From Branchiostoma floridae (taxonomy: Eukaryota; Chordata; Leptocardii; Amphioxiformes; Branchiostomatidae): a stretch of 64,000 nucleotides of DNA. Under the pieces are notes generated by a model. That model did not search any database, was not told the origin of the DNA, and saw nothing but the letters and a program-made list of their open reading frames with translations. Location of the stretch: positions 20,116,581 through 20,180,580 of the forward strand of contig NC_049981.1 in the NCBI RefSeq assembly GCF_000003815.2, given 5' to 3'. The number at the start of each line of letters is the position of its first letter. Positions within the stretch are counted from its first letter, which is position 1. Position numbers and translations under genes: made by a program. Below, in pieces: positions 14,701 through 25,825 of the stretch.

Positions 14701-14760
14701 CATTGCATTTTTAGTTTTAAAGTGATATTTGATTCATAAGTTAAAGATATTTCCAGAACT
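11745..14760 (-). mobile_element. CR1/L2-type non-LTR retrotransposon (LINE)
   Basis: The element is defined by the intact ORF2 on the minus strand (11,974-14,703). About 220 bp of 3' sequence follow it, with TGTATG-type short repeats and an AATAAA near 11,757-11,765. The 5' end is not defined: no target-site duplication was found, and non-LTR copies are often 5'-truncated. There is no ORF1 upstream in clear form. Family placement (CR1/L2/Jockey group) is inferred from the apurinic-type endonuclease plus reverse transcriptase without a recognisable RNase H domain. Confidence 0.75.
11974..14703 (-). CDS. LINE ORF2: endonuclease-reverse transcriptase, 909 aa, intact
   Basis: This single uninterrupted frame encodes the retrotransposition enzyme of a non-LTR element: target nicking followed by target-primed reverse transcription. 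The N-terminal apurinic-like endonuclease shows NARSLLNK (31-38), SETW (57-60), LGDFN (171-175) and MSDHN (224-228). The reverse transcriptase shows LLTDFSKAFD (575-584), SGVPQGTKLGP (633-643) and the catalytic YVDD (663-666, in place of the more usual FADD). The C-terminal part has the conserved MEYAAPVWHPG and LERIQKRALRII motifs of CR1/Jockey-type elements. There is no frameshift or stop, so the copy looks young or still under constraint. The first ATG falls just before the endonuclease, so little N-terminal sequence is missing. Class assignment is firm; exact clade is inference. Confidence 0.9.
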   Translation of the reverse strand: MTEIDIIKYRHSGPAVMLHLCCTAPSFLLSNARSLLNKMDDLSDSLNSYGIDIAVISETWFTHEHPPECTHIDGFNLFSICRKESRGGGVAIYVKDSIHAEIIDFIEIPTELECLWVWAKPFWLPRSIANIAICAVYNPPASPSQELLRRHIIDSIDKINTRYPLAGICVLGDFNRCDISNILNGAQLKQLVRQPTRGEAILDLIITNLKPFYQIPRIEEPLGMSDHNTVLWFPSDYKAINTKTRSKIRPFKDSEVRSFGRWISSHPWIEVFDAHDIQTKANIFYKTLQSRIDHHFPMKSVVKHNTDKEWITPHIKSLIKKRQQAFHSGNMALYRKLRNSVNRLCIEARKRYYVCKIHVLKKENPARWHVCLRNILNSKRSVSVSVPSSTPLTDNDIANVINHHFSDIVNELPCLDLESLPSYLPSPSKPPHIHSYEVHEILKRLDARKSCGPDNISPKIVKTFAVEFSEILAHIFNCSLEEGRVPKQWKEAIIAPIPKKVPASVEHLRPISLTSVFMKTFESFISKWIFQDIDKILDPNQYGSRKGRSSVHYLISMIDSILRGAETPKSIHTVLLTDFSKAFDRIDHTILIRKLLTCGVRTCILPWLCDFLTERTQCVRYRGVISSWEKIASGVPQGTKLGPILFLVYVNDAMQFFLDRWKYVDDLSLKESRLFSEESSMQTTINQLDTWSSENRMTLNDDKCKLMCISFMKDPPLPPVLLLNGKALEYTEDACILGIWMSADLKWGKHTNVIIKKGSCRLFLLKKLKRFGVCTEDLCEIYLLYVRPIMEYAAPVWHPGLTCQQSDALERIQKRALRIILGSEYTCYTEALCRLNMNTLKARREFLCLKFAKSMFNSPIFRSWLPATRNEVHNRDLKRGLELSIPFARHDRYRNSAIPYLSTLLNTDL

Positions 14761-17504
14761 CCCTTTGCCTTTCTAATTCACAATCATCAGCATCACAGCC
14801 ACTGCCATGGTCAACAACCTGGAGCACTGATTGTTGTTGATTTGCATATTATTGGTGGGTTACCAGGCAGAACTCTACTGACGTCAATATCCAAGACAAA
14901 TTAGCCACATGAATCATTTGAACAGTTTGCTTTCCACTTGAAGCTGTCACATCCAAAAATCCAATTTATTTCTACAGGACAAACATACATTTTACCATTA
15001 CTTTCAGCTTTTTGGCCATAAGAATTGTACACATGTATTTCTTGGTCCTTTTGTTTAAAAACTGGAAAAGCAATTTGAAAACAGTGTCTGATTGAGAGGA
15101 ATTACTAAATCTATATCTTTTAGTTTTACAGGAATTCCAAAAGTTGGTGCCTAATGGTCGTTCTTCAATTTGGGATTAAAGCTAGAGGTCCTGTCCAGCC
15201 TGGATGCCAGACTGTTACCAGAGCCTATAGCCCAACTCCTCGGCTCAGGGGCCAACATGCCCAGAGAATGTTCTACAGCAGGCCCCGAGTTAGACCCTGA
15301 TATTACTTAGTGAGATTGTCCCGGAGTCTGGGTGGTGCTCAAGTATATCAATGAACCCATCACACTTGTCGATAAGAATAGGGGTTTTCTCTGGTGTAAT
15401 TTGAACTCCATCATACTACCAGCTTCAGTAGACTCTGGAAGGAGGTTGTTTTACCTTTTCCAGCAGGAAATACATGGAAGAGAGTGGCTTACCTAGGCTC
15501 CTCAGAACTGATGTTAGTGAGAAATCTTTGGATCAGGAAAGACTTAGAATCATGTCCTTTGAAAATCTTCATGTTGAGAAAAATCACACCAACTGGCGCA
15601 AGTAGGAGAGGTAATCAACAGTCGGAGCAAAGTCATGAAAACTGCCGACTTTTCATCCAGAGGAAAGGAGAGTAGCCCCTTCTCTCTTAGGTCTCACTCC
15701 AAATGCGTTCTCTGACCGGATGTGTCCAGAGGTGGGAAATGTCTGTACCCTTGACAATTCTACCTTAACCTTTCGCTACAAATGAATGCATAATGAGCTA
15801 CAACAATACATCTCTGTCATCTGCTATGAACTGCCTGACAGTGTAAACAAAACTTGAGATTAATTGATTTGAACCATTAAATTTATCTGTTTATTTTCCG
15901 TGACTACCATAGGTGCATGGCGTGCAACTGTAATCCCAGGTTTTGTTTCATGACCAAGAATGGACGGCGAAGGATACCCGCTTACGTAACAAGTAACACA
16001 CAGTCAGCTTTAATGACTATTTATCATTGATGACTGCATTAAATCTTTGTTGACAATACTGCATGCGTGTAACTGCCATATACGTTTACTACTGCTAAGT
16101 TCTGTCAACAGAACTAAAATTAACAAAACAGTCTTAGCTAACTTTTGTATTATAAGACACTGAAAAAAAGTGGAATAATTTTTTCCATGGACTTTTATTG
16201 GAAGTATGATTGATTTTAGAATAATTGACATGCCAAGAACTACATGTCATCTATTGTTCTGTTTTTTCAAAAGTATTCTTTCCACCCAAGTGTGCTTCAC
16301 TAGGTCAGTGGGAAAAAGTCTGACTTCTTTGTATGGCTAAGAACACAGTGTTCAAAGAGGCATATTCTTTTCTTTTATCAAGTGATTCAGTTACTAAGGC
16401 AGTTGCAGGAATTTCATAACACCATTGTAAAGGTTTATACATAGGTGCGCAGTGTTTAATTGATGTTTGTACAAACTTGTAACCAAATTTCAATGTAATC
16501 ATAAGGCAAGATTGATTTTCAAGTTCAATAAACTGTCAAATAGTTTGACTGTGAATAAATTACAGCATGGAATGTATACTTTATGACATACATGTTGTAA
16601 AAATGTTTAAGACTACTAAAAACAATAGGAAATCCATAAACATCTTTTGAAAGGGATCCTTGGAAACCGAACAATGAAGTTAGAATTTATCAAACACACA
16701 GGTACGTGAAAGGTCAAAGATTTTTCTATTATCTGCAGTGAATACCATGGTGGGTGAGGTATACCCAGCCTGAATGGTACTTAATGGGCTTGTTTATGGG
16801 TTCCTGTATTGTTATATACTCCACATTGCCACATGAACTCCACTATTATTTATAGACATTTATCAGACATTACTCATTTTATGATCATAGTAATAACTGA
16901 GACTGCTTTGAACAGTAAATAGCCAGAGTTGTGTAAAAAAAATGCAAAGTTCCACAAAATAAACTACTATTTGTGAAAAAAAAAAAACAGCAAAAAAAGT
17001 ACAATATACTCAAACTTAAAGTCAAACTTTCAGAACATTCAAAGTCAAAGACTATGAGTATAAGTATGACTGTGTCACGTAATCTGTTAAAACACCCTAG
17101 TGACAATGCCTGTACAGCAAAGTGCCACTAGAATATTGCACACTAATTAGTAAATTACTGGATAATGTGCAATGTACACATGAGGCATCATTTTTCATCA
17201 ACTTCCTGACAGCAACTTTGACCAGTCGGGTCAGTTTGGAAGAATATATCAACCCAAGATGACAATAACTGACAAGCTAAGAATAATACAGTGGGGAGAA
17301 ATATGCACACTGAAATAACAGTGATACCAGCCCAACAAAAAAGGGAAAATTTTGGAATGACATTAGTTATGTCTCCAAACCACTTGTTGAAATAGGGGCT
17401 GATTTCAGATTACATGTCTTGTTTGCGACTGTTAACACACCATTGGGCACAACAAACCAGTTTTGTACACTTATATATGTACAAGCTGCAGAAGAAAAAC
17501 TGAT

Positions 17505-17770
17505 GGATTTGATCCATTTCACACACAGGGATGGACCTCTAGTCTTTTCAATAAGCTCCAGGTGTGATTCTCCTCAAATTTGGGACCTCTGACTTAATGT
17601 CCTACAGTTCCTACCCTATAGGACGTCCTTAACCAAAGCCAAGTATGCATTTTCCCAAGTGAGGAAATAGGTGTTAAGTGCATTTCCCAAGAACACAGCA
17701 CTGGGGCCCGCTAGGGATTCAAACCCAGAACATTTAGATTCCAAGTCACCAACCCTATCACAAAACACCT
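17505..17770 (-). repeat. tRNA-related SINE copy
   Basis: One of at least four dispersed copies in the window (others near 53.1, 54.7 and 58.8 kb). They share the phrases TAATGTCCTA, CCAAGTGAGGAAA, AAGTGCATTTCCCAAG and GGATTCAAACCCAGAA. Read on the minus strand, the last phrase is a B-box-like GGGTTTGAATCC preceded by a GGGTTGGTGACTTGGAAT tRNA-like segment, so the family is probably tRNA-derived and this copy points to the minus strand. Confidence 0.6.
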
Positions 17771-18466
17771 TGGCACATTCCTGCTGTTAGTCTGTGCCAC
17801 ACCCATTAACAAATCAAAACCAAGACACCCTTGTCTAATGTAATCCTCTCTTGAATTGATGGGGATTAAAATGAGTGCTTGGGCAACTTTTCCACAAAGC
17901 TGCCAAAACAAACATATTTCTGTAGAACAATAGGAAGTTAGCAACAGGACATTATCCGCATGGTCTCTTATCTAGGACAACAGCTGTGTGGTTTTGTATC
18001 ACTCAAGACACAGTTGCAGCTGTGGAGTATATACAAAACAGTTCAATCAACACATTGGATGCATACAGACAAAGAATAGTTAAGTTTGACAATGAAATAG
18101 TTCTAATAGATGGGTGAACTTTTAGACCCTATGTGCAATTTTAGTATACTTCCAACAAATGTCTCTGGGTCAATGTTTCTGTGCCAATACATGAATAGTA
18201 CCACCAAACTTTCGTCATTAATCATGACCCCTTCTGACAGTTCTTTTCTTTCTTTGATGCTCTAATTCTAAAGCAAGGAATGTTGTGTTTTTCTGGCCGA
18301 GTAAGACTATTATAATGTTTGGAATACTGGGAGGTAATGTATCTATTTCATAAAAAATCTTAAAAGAAGAAGTTGTGTTATGCTTATTTGAATGAGCCAT
18401 AATTGTTATAGGCAAAATTTGTTGTATTGAAACAACTTTGAGTAATCCACAATTTTTTCCATACCT

Positions 18467-18735
18467 CCTTCAGGACTATCAAAACACCTTTTCTACTCAG
18501 CAGTAAAGTGACCAGGAAGCTTGTTATGTTATACATGTAGCACCAGCATGTTGATAGATGTTGTGATTTTATAGGCTCCTTCAGGACTATCAAAACTTGT
18601 CAAACAAACAAACAATACAAGTGACCAGGAAGCTTGTTATGTTATACATGTAGCACCAGCATGTTGATAGATGTTGGGATTTTATAGGTCTTGGTGTAGA
18701 TATGGGTGGCCTTGTCAAACAAACAAACAATACGA
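18467..18735. repeat. Degenerate tandem duplication, unit about 110-115 bp
   Basis: CTCCTTCAGGACTATCAAAAC occurs at 18,467 and 18,576. GTGACCAGGAAGCTTGTTAT occurs at 18,508 and 18,621. CTTGTCAAACAAACAAACAA occurs at 18,596 and 18,711. The shifting spacing (109, 113, 115) shows two overlapping imperfect copies. Noncoding. Confidence 0.8.
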
Positions 18736-21700
18736 GTTGCACCTGCAAAGTTGAAATGATACACATGGCCTAGATTCCAGCTGAGAACCATCAAAGGCTG
18801 GCCTACTTCACACCTGTGCTCAATGGAAGTACCACAGGCTTATGCCAACCTCCACCATACTGTTGTACTGTTGCACAGGTAATAACACAACAAGGTGCAC
18901 AGCTAAGCTTATAAGCCTGCCTTGACCTAGTTCACACTGGCTTATGTTGAAATGCTTGATTCTGAGTATTATAACATAGATGCCAGTCTTTGCATCTTTT
19001 CCTCCTAAGACAACAAAACGTCGCTGGCCTAGATTCAAGGGTCAAATGTTCTTTTCTTGCACCTAAAGAACATAAACATGCATCCATTATGCCCCAAATT
19101 AAAAGAGGCCTGTAACACTATTTCTTTACTTTCTTTAGATCTGCAAAGAATGTATGGCTAGGTACAGAATGGTCACATTTCATGAAGTTGATTAAGAAGC
19201 TTCTGTTAGAAACACCTGTGGTGACTATGAAAGACCAATGTTATGGTTCTAAGAACGATACTACCCCATAACTTTGCAATGTTATTTTTGGCCGAAAGGG
19301 CTGTACAGTTGAATACATGTTAACTTAATCCGTATCAGAAAGGATTTCTTAAGGTGCTATTAAGTTCTTTCTAGAAGCTTTGTGATACCACCTCTGAACC
19401 TCGCAAAAAGAGGAAACTACCTGTTAGAGCGATGACCTAAAAAGTGTTCCAAAATCGTCAAATTCTTTTCCTTCGTCTTCATGGATTCAATTCTACAAAC
19501 ATAAAAACTTTTATGGTAAGATGTAATTTTGAATGTCTAATTGACTTCTTTTACCAAATGTTTCTACTTTCCCCCTTGCTAAATCTAAGTCATAAAAGCT
19601 GACAGAGAGAATTTAATTGACCTGGTAGGATATCACAAAGAGCAAAGTATCACATTGGCATACCATGATAAGATTAAACTACTTGTATAGACACAAGTCA
19701 ATGAGTCTTAATAAGTCAACTCCTCTGGCGACATACAAACGACATAACCATAGAGACAGCTACAAAACAGTATCATTGCAGCCCATCAATTAACAGGTGT
19801 AGGACACCTTACAGGTGTATCAAATCACCTGAACTGAAAGTTCCTGCTCCAGTTTGCGTGAATACAAACCACCGCAGTAGCTAAAGTTTATCTACACTGA
19901 GGGCTCAAAAATCTTAATTTTTTCAAAGCTACTCACAATAACACTTCATAACAATACTAACTGATTCTCAGCTAATGAAAAGTGACCGTGCCTATCTCCC
20001 AATCTCTCTGGAATGTACATAGCCCACAGACAGACAGGTTTACAATGCTTGTCTATCACAACTTTCCTACATGGTAAGATGTGAAAGTAACTGATCGATC
20101 TGTACTAAGATTCAGTAGCACAGGTATGAGTTATGCTAGGACATGTACATTAAACCCCTGTAGAGCAGTAGGGTTAAAATGCTGTTGGCCCAGTAAACTT
20201 AGACATTGCTGTCTTCAAACTTCAATTTAAGAACTTTAATCAAGTTTTCTTTGGCTATCTTCAAGTAAATCAGGGTACAGGTAAGATTTGTGAACAGATA
20301 GAAAACTTGTATCAGCTTGCTGAGATAACATTGTTCATTCTTGATTAAGTTGCTGCAGGTGGTTAAGCCTTATCTACAAATTCTAACTATGTTGATATTT
20401 ATCTTGTATGTAAGTAACATACTGGGAATCTTTTGACATCTAATATTAATAACACAAGATGATGGTTATGTGCAGCAACAACATGTCAGGATTTTGGTGA
20501 GTTGGTACTGGGCAATCCCAAAAATGCTAAAATGTCTTACTGAAAGCAAGTGGTGACTTGGTTAGTAGCTTTTTGAGCAGAATGGGCAGATTTAAAACAA
20601 TCCTTCAATCACTCTAGATTCTATCTATTCTGTTTGTGATCTTTTCTTAAAACACAATAGGCGGCAATGAAAAAGCTGTTTCAGAGAAACCAACAACCTG
20701 TTCATGGAACGTAACGCATCCCTGTTAGTCAACAGAACCATGTTTGAAGAGTGACAACATGTATAACTGATATCTGGTTGGGGGAAGGCAGATCACACAA
20801 CACCTAGGCATGCTACCTCTCTACTGGCAACACTTGCACAAACATTGGGTAACCATACACTATGGGAAAAAGAAACGGCCACGGTCACAAAGAAAGGAGG
20901 GCAAGAAGTGGGGAGGCTGAGAAGTTGGAAACCGTCTACACCACTTCTCCCGCCTTTTTTGTAGTGAAGGGGCTGTGTTTGTACAAACATGGCTGGAGGA
21001 TCTGGAGGACACGTGAGAAGGTTTTGTGAAAAGGGTTGCCGCAGGAATCAGGTAGGGAACCAAACAACTCATGTTGTAACCAACACAGAAAAATTCGGCG
21101 GCGAAAAGCTTGAAAATTGTACATACTTTTTTAAACTTACGATCAAACCAAAACAAATCTGCACCAACATTACAGATATGTGCCAGAGATGCATCAAGGT
21201 TTAAAAGAAATAGATTTTGATGGCTTCCGTCATGGATATGGTCACAACAAGGTATGGCATTGTTAATCCCCACTGGAACTTGGAAGGCATTCACAGTTTG
21301 TGATATACAATACAATGCACTACATTCATATGGTGACAAAACCATATATCTTAGAAAGGTATATGAGATGTCACAGAATTGATGTTACTACATTGTATAT
21401 TACAATACATCACCTAAAAAGGCTTAAGTAACTCCTTTTGATCCATACAGGTCATAGTAAAAGAAAAACTGTCAACTGTGGCCATAAAGAGTTCTTTGTC
21501 CATGGAATCGATGTGACAGACCAGTTCGTAAAAGTTTGCAATGTGTACATACACTGTAATGTTTGGCAAAAGAAAACACGTACTTGTTGTCAGATGTCAA
21601 GGGATATGCATTCCAATGTAAAACTACATTTGTTCAAAAGACAACCACAAAGCCTTCCTTTTCAGGCTTAGTTTACTTTCTACCTACTGAGGTAGACCTC

Positions 21701-23618
21701 TGATGCCAGATTTGTATTGATTATGAAGATAGATAGCACAATACTTGTACAAATTGTACAATCATGACTTTTAGAACACCTATGGTGCAAATGTATACTA
21801 GCATTTCAATATACTGTAGTCTGCCCTATGAACAAACATGCTAAACAGATGTAATGTGACTCCAGCAATTTTACAAGTGTGACTCTTTTCAAGGTTTCTG
21901 AAACCACCCGTTATGGTAAATGTTTCACCATATTGAATGCTAGTCGGTTAAACAACAGAATTGTTTGTTCCATAATTCTGAAACGTGCTTCCAAAGGGGG
22001 GACTTCTTACTCCTCTTTAATCATCATCATCAGTCGGCTGTGGAGCAGTCTATTACTCCTCTTTACTTAATAACTTACTTTACAAGTTCTAACAGAGATG
22101 AGATTGGTAGTTCTGTTGCAAGCAGCTGTAAACATCTTACTGCTGTCTAACCTTGACACAGATTTGGTATAAAAGTTCTAGCAATTCTGCCTTCTTGTTG
22201 TTCTCACTGAAGAAAAACATTCTATTCCTAGGTTTCTGGATCAATTTGCTTCTACAAAAGTATCTTTTGCTTGTGAACGTGAGACATGACTTCAAAGGGA
22301 AGGGAATGGGAAAGAAGACCCCAGTCACAGATGGCTGTGTCAGCTTTGGGCTCCTGCCAACCTCAGTACTGTGTGGAAGGCCCCAAGAACACCCAGGCAA
22401 CTTTCATCTGGGTATCAGGAATGTTCCTGCCTTGTTTGCCATCAGGTCCCCTCACACAGTCCATGGACTGTATAATGTCCTGCCTCCTGGCACATTTACA
22501 ATTTGCCATCCTCTATAGGAATTTATGTTGCATGTAATATTTCACATTCTATCAGCATGCATTGAAATGATTGATCCATGGTAAAACTATCTTCTTAATA
22601 AGTTAATCTGCATAAGTTTAGGGACTGTTAATAGGACTGTTAAATGGTTCATATGAATTATGATATATATCATTACTATATGTACACACGGAGCCCTGAA
22701 GCCTGTTTACTAAAATAAAAGAGATCTAAATGTAATCTAGATTTAAAAGGCATTCCTGAATTTTACAGCATCCATATGTAAAACAAGTAAAGAAATGCCA
22801 CATTGTCTACCTTACTTTACGAGTGTGAGAAACAATTTGCCCCTTACCTCTCAAGTCAGGTAAGCTGGGTACTTGAAACAAGAGGCTCCGAGTAGGAACA
22901 CTCCAGATTCTGAGTTCTAACTTGTTGTGCTTAACTTTATGACCAGATGAGTTGACATAGGAGTGCCTCATGTCATATCAAAGACATTTTCACAATAGTT
23001 ATATGATAGTAACAAACTTGGTTTTCCTCACAGTAAGTTTCTTATGCTGATTAGGGAAAGTATGAGAAGTTTTCAACTTCAAGTTTGTGATTCCTAGTTA
23101 AGTTACACCAAATCATGATCAGCATAACTTCAGGCTAAAATTGACAGCTGTAATTTTAACGTCAAATCTAAATGCTGACTATTATTTTAATGTTTCCAGT
23201 GTGTGAGATACTCCTGAAATAAACAGGATCAGAAACATGTATCACTGACTTCAAACGTGTTTGTTGTAGAACGTGTTGTTGTGGACTTCGCCAGGTGTGA
23301 AAACTCAAGCAAACAAACCCTGTATAATTTTTCGTAACAGATGGTAGCAGAAACCAAACAGGAGGGGTCCGATGCCGGGGAACTCTGTTGTGGTTGTAAG
23401 ATTGCACTTGACGTCAGTTAAATCAGACAGTTCGGCCCTCAGATTACATTATGTCGTGACCGACCAGGAGGTGAAAGTGTTGTATTTGGAAACACGAGCT
23501 CCAAGTAGTCCTACTGTGCTACACTTATAGACCAGCTACGAACGCAGACCGAGAGGGGCTCTATATCAAAACCACTGGTAAATGCTGGGTTGTTGCACTG
23601 TTAGAAAACGGTACTTAC

Positions 23619-23671
23619 ATCTCCAGCTTATCGAGGATGTTCCTGTTCCTACTGATGGTCCTGGCTGCCAT
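23619..23671 (-). CDS. Candidate first coding exon of an unidentified gene
   Basis: On the minus strand an ATG opens MAARTISRNRNILDKLE and after 53 nt meets a perfect donor (CTGGAGAT|GTAAGT). Upstream (23,672-23,780) is CpG-rich, typical of an animal promoter. I do not recognise the peptide. No second exon was found in the 23 kb to the left, which would have to be a large intron or continue outside the window. The divergent side (about 23,950) carries a GGCGAAAAC start-like ATG and a ZNF143-like motif, so this may be one half of a bidirectional promoter. The start is chosen as the first ATG before the donor. Confidence 0.35.
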
Positions 23672-23968
23672 GATTAGAGGCTAGATCGGCGCCGGTTGTC
23701 GCCGGGGTCGGCCTCCGGACAGGTCTCTCCCCGTCTCATCTCAAGCAACCCGCGCTCTGCCTGCTCGGAAAACTGGAGTCCACAACTGCATCAAAACGCC
23801 ATTATATCGACACAGCAACCTCTATAACGCTTTGTAAAAATGTCTACTGTGTGTAGAATCTACTGAGGGTCACGTTTGAAACCGGAAAAACCTTGTTTTC
23901 CAGAGTTTTGGAGAGCTTGCCAAGAATTCGTTCTTACTAAACAAACAAAATGGCGAAAACTAGAAGTT

Positions 23969-23986
23969 ACCAGCATGCTTTGCGGG
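23969..23986 (+). promoter_or_regulatory. ZNF143/STAF-like promoter motif
   Basis: ACCAGCATGCTTTGCGGG matches the core of the ZNF143/THAP11 motif (CCCAGCATGCNTTGCGG). It lies about 300 bp upstream of the minus-strand candidate exon, in a CpG-rich block, with an AAAATGGCG YY1-like site just before it. This is known as a housekeeping bidirectional-promoter motif in animals; activity here is inferred. Confidence 0.4.
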
Positions 23987-25250
23987 ACGAGCAGAAGGAA
24001 ACCAAGACCTCACATTTCCCTATATCTACTTCCCTAATGATTATATTGGCACAATTGAGGAGATACTAGTGCCTTTGTCTGTCAGCAAATGCCATGTGAA
24101 CCAAAATTATTTACAAATTCTATTACCTTTGTATCTTTCTAGAGCAACAGTTTTATCACAATGACTATATTTGAGTTATAAAACGGTCCAGGTGAACCTG
24201 ACTTGGGAGTCACTTATAGAGTGAGGGGTCCTTAGCAACGGCATACACCTTCTGCATGGCAACCAGGTGATCAGCTGTCAGGTGGTATTTGTCAGGTAAT
24301 TCGACACGGCTGTTTGAAGTGCGTTTCTCAAAGTTCAACCAAGCTGGGCTTAACATGGGAAGAAGGCATTTGCCTAATTTTAGAAAAGCACTGATTACGT
24401 TAATAAAAAAATCTGTCTTTTGCTTCACCATCAGAATGAAAATAACATTACCAAAGGTTGAAATGCCTTTTTTTAGTGTTTGCTAAGATTTATGTTAATC
24501 ACCATTCTATGACAAATGAGAGTTGTCCCACTCAATCAAAATCCTACATACGTTTGCAGGGGTCAAGGAAAGGGTAACAACATTAACATTTATGATTTTG
24601 TAGGAATGGCACATAACTGTTAAATGTTCTCATGATTATGAGGGTTTTGCATTGATCACGGCCAGTCTTGGGATACACTCTATTATACAAATGTAGTTGA
24701 ATATACTACAGTATAAAATGGTAACTTCCTTGCACCTATGATGTGTCTTGAGTGATTGGTCATTTACGATCCAAAGAAGGGCTGTGAAAAATTTGGTGCA
24801 CATATCTTATGTGTTAAAACAAAGTTCAGGTCTTAACCATTGTCAACAGACAGACTTTCATAGTAATGTAAAGGACGCGTTTTTATACTATTGATTAAGA
24901 AAAAGCAAGCGATTACTGAATATTGCAGATGCATAGCTCTGCCGGATCTTGGTCTGTTGCTAGGCTGTTCTCTTATTTGTTTCCTTATTAGCTGAGTGTC
25001 AGAGTAGCGACTATGGATCTTCTGTTGTGTTCCCCAGCTGCCAGCAAGGTAAACACTTCCCTACAGAGCTGCCCTAACAGCCTCCATTCCCTCACCTTTA
25101 CTGTCAATAATGTTACACAAAGGGCTATGGGCACGTCTCAAAACCTTCTGTTGGAGCGTAAACGGTCATTTGTCACCTGTCACAACTACAGTTTGGCTGC
25201 AATACACCATGGTGGAAAAACTGTAGATAAATTTCAGGGCATTGGATGAC

Positions 25251-25252
<2 letters not shown>

Positions 25253-25286
<34 letters not shown>
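25253..25286. repeat. CA dinucleotide microsatellite
   Basis: Uninterrupted (CA)17. Confidence 0.95.
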
Positions 25287-25290
<4 letters not shown>

Positions 25291-25505
25291 AAACGCGCAG
25301 ACAGTGGGCATTTGTCCAAGGTGATTCTATCAAGTTACTCCTGGGTCTCTGTCCATCGACTAAAAACTTACATTAGGTAATTTGGTCGATTCCCTTGGTT
25401 AACCATAATTGGCATCTTTCTTTTGATTCTGTTTGCGCCTGGACAAACTTTACTTGAATTTAAGCTGATAAAACAATTAATTTATCAGATTCTGACATCT
25501 AATTA

Positions 25506-25825
25506 TTTGTTGAAATTACCCATATTTCACAGATTGGCCTGCCTGAATAAAACTGAACTCATTTACAGAAAAAGTACAGTACTACATCATCACAGATGCA
25601 AGCATTTACACAAACCCATACACACAGAAACACATCTGTCTTCTGATAGGGATTTTATCAGATAACTGAATCTGTTTTTGTGTTTGTTGAAATTATCCCA
25701 TGTTTCACAGATTGGCCTGCCTGAATAAAACTGAACTCATTTACAGAAAAAAACACAGTACTACATCATCACAGCATTTACACAAACCCAAACACACAGA
25801 AACACATTTCTCTTCTGATAGGGAT
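25506..25825. repeat. Two-copy tandem duplication, period about 177 bp
   Basis: Copy 1 (25,506-25,653) and copy 2 (25,683-25,825) share TTTGTTGAAATTA, CACAGATTGGCCTGCCTGAA, TACATCATCACAG and TCTTCTGATAGGGAT with a few substitutions and small indels. A recent local duplication with no coding content. Confidence 0.85.

Larger units (their letters stand above)
14761..23618. other. Stretch without a recognisable gene
   Basis: No exon chain or conserved domain was found on either strand. It contains a tRNA-related SINE near 17.5-17.8 kb and a degenerate tandem duplication near 18.5-18.7 kb. The island around 20,860-21,060 is more GC-rich and has a short ATG frame followed by a GT dinucleotide, but nothing downstream supports a gene. 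Confidence 0.55.

Noticed and set aside
20989-21051. Plus-strand ATG frame MAGGSGGHVRRFCEKGCRRNQ followed by GTAGGG, as a first exon
   Set aside because: The donor is weak, no downstream exon was found, the peptide is not recognised, and an equally long minus-strand frame overlaps it.
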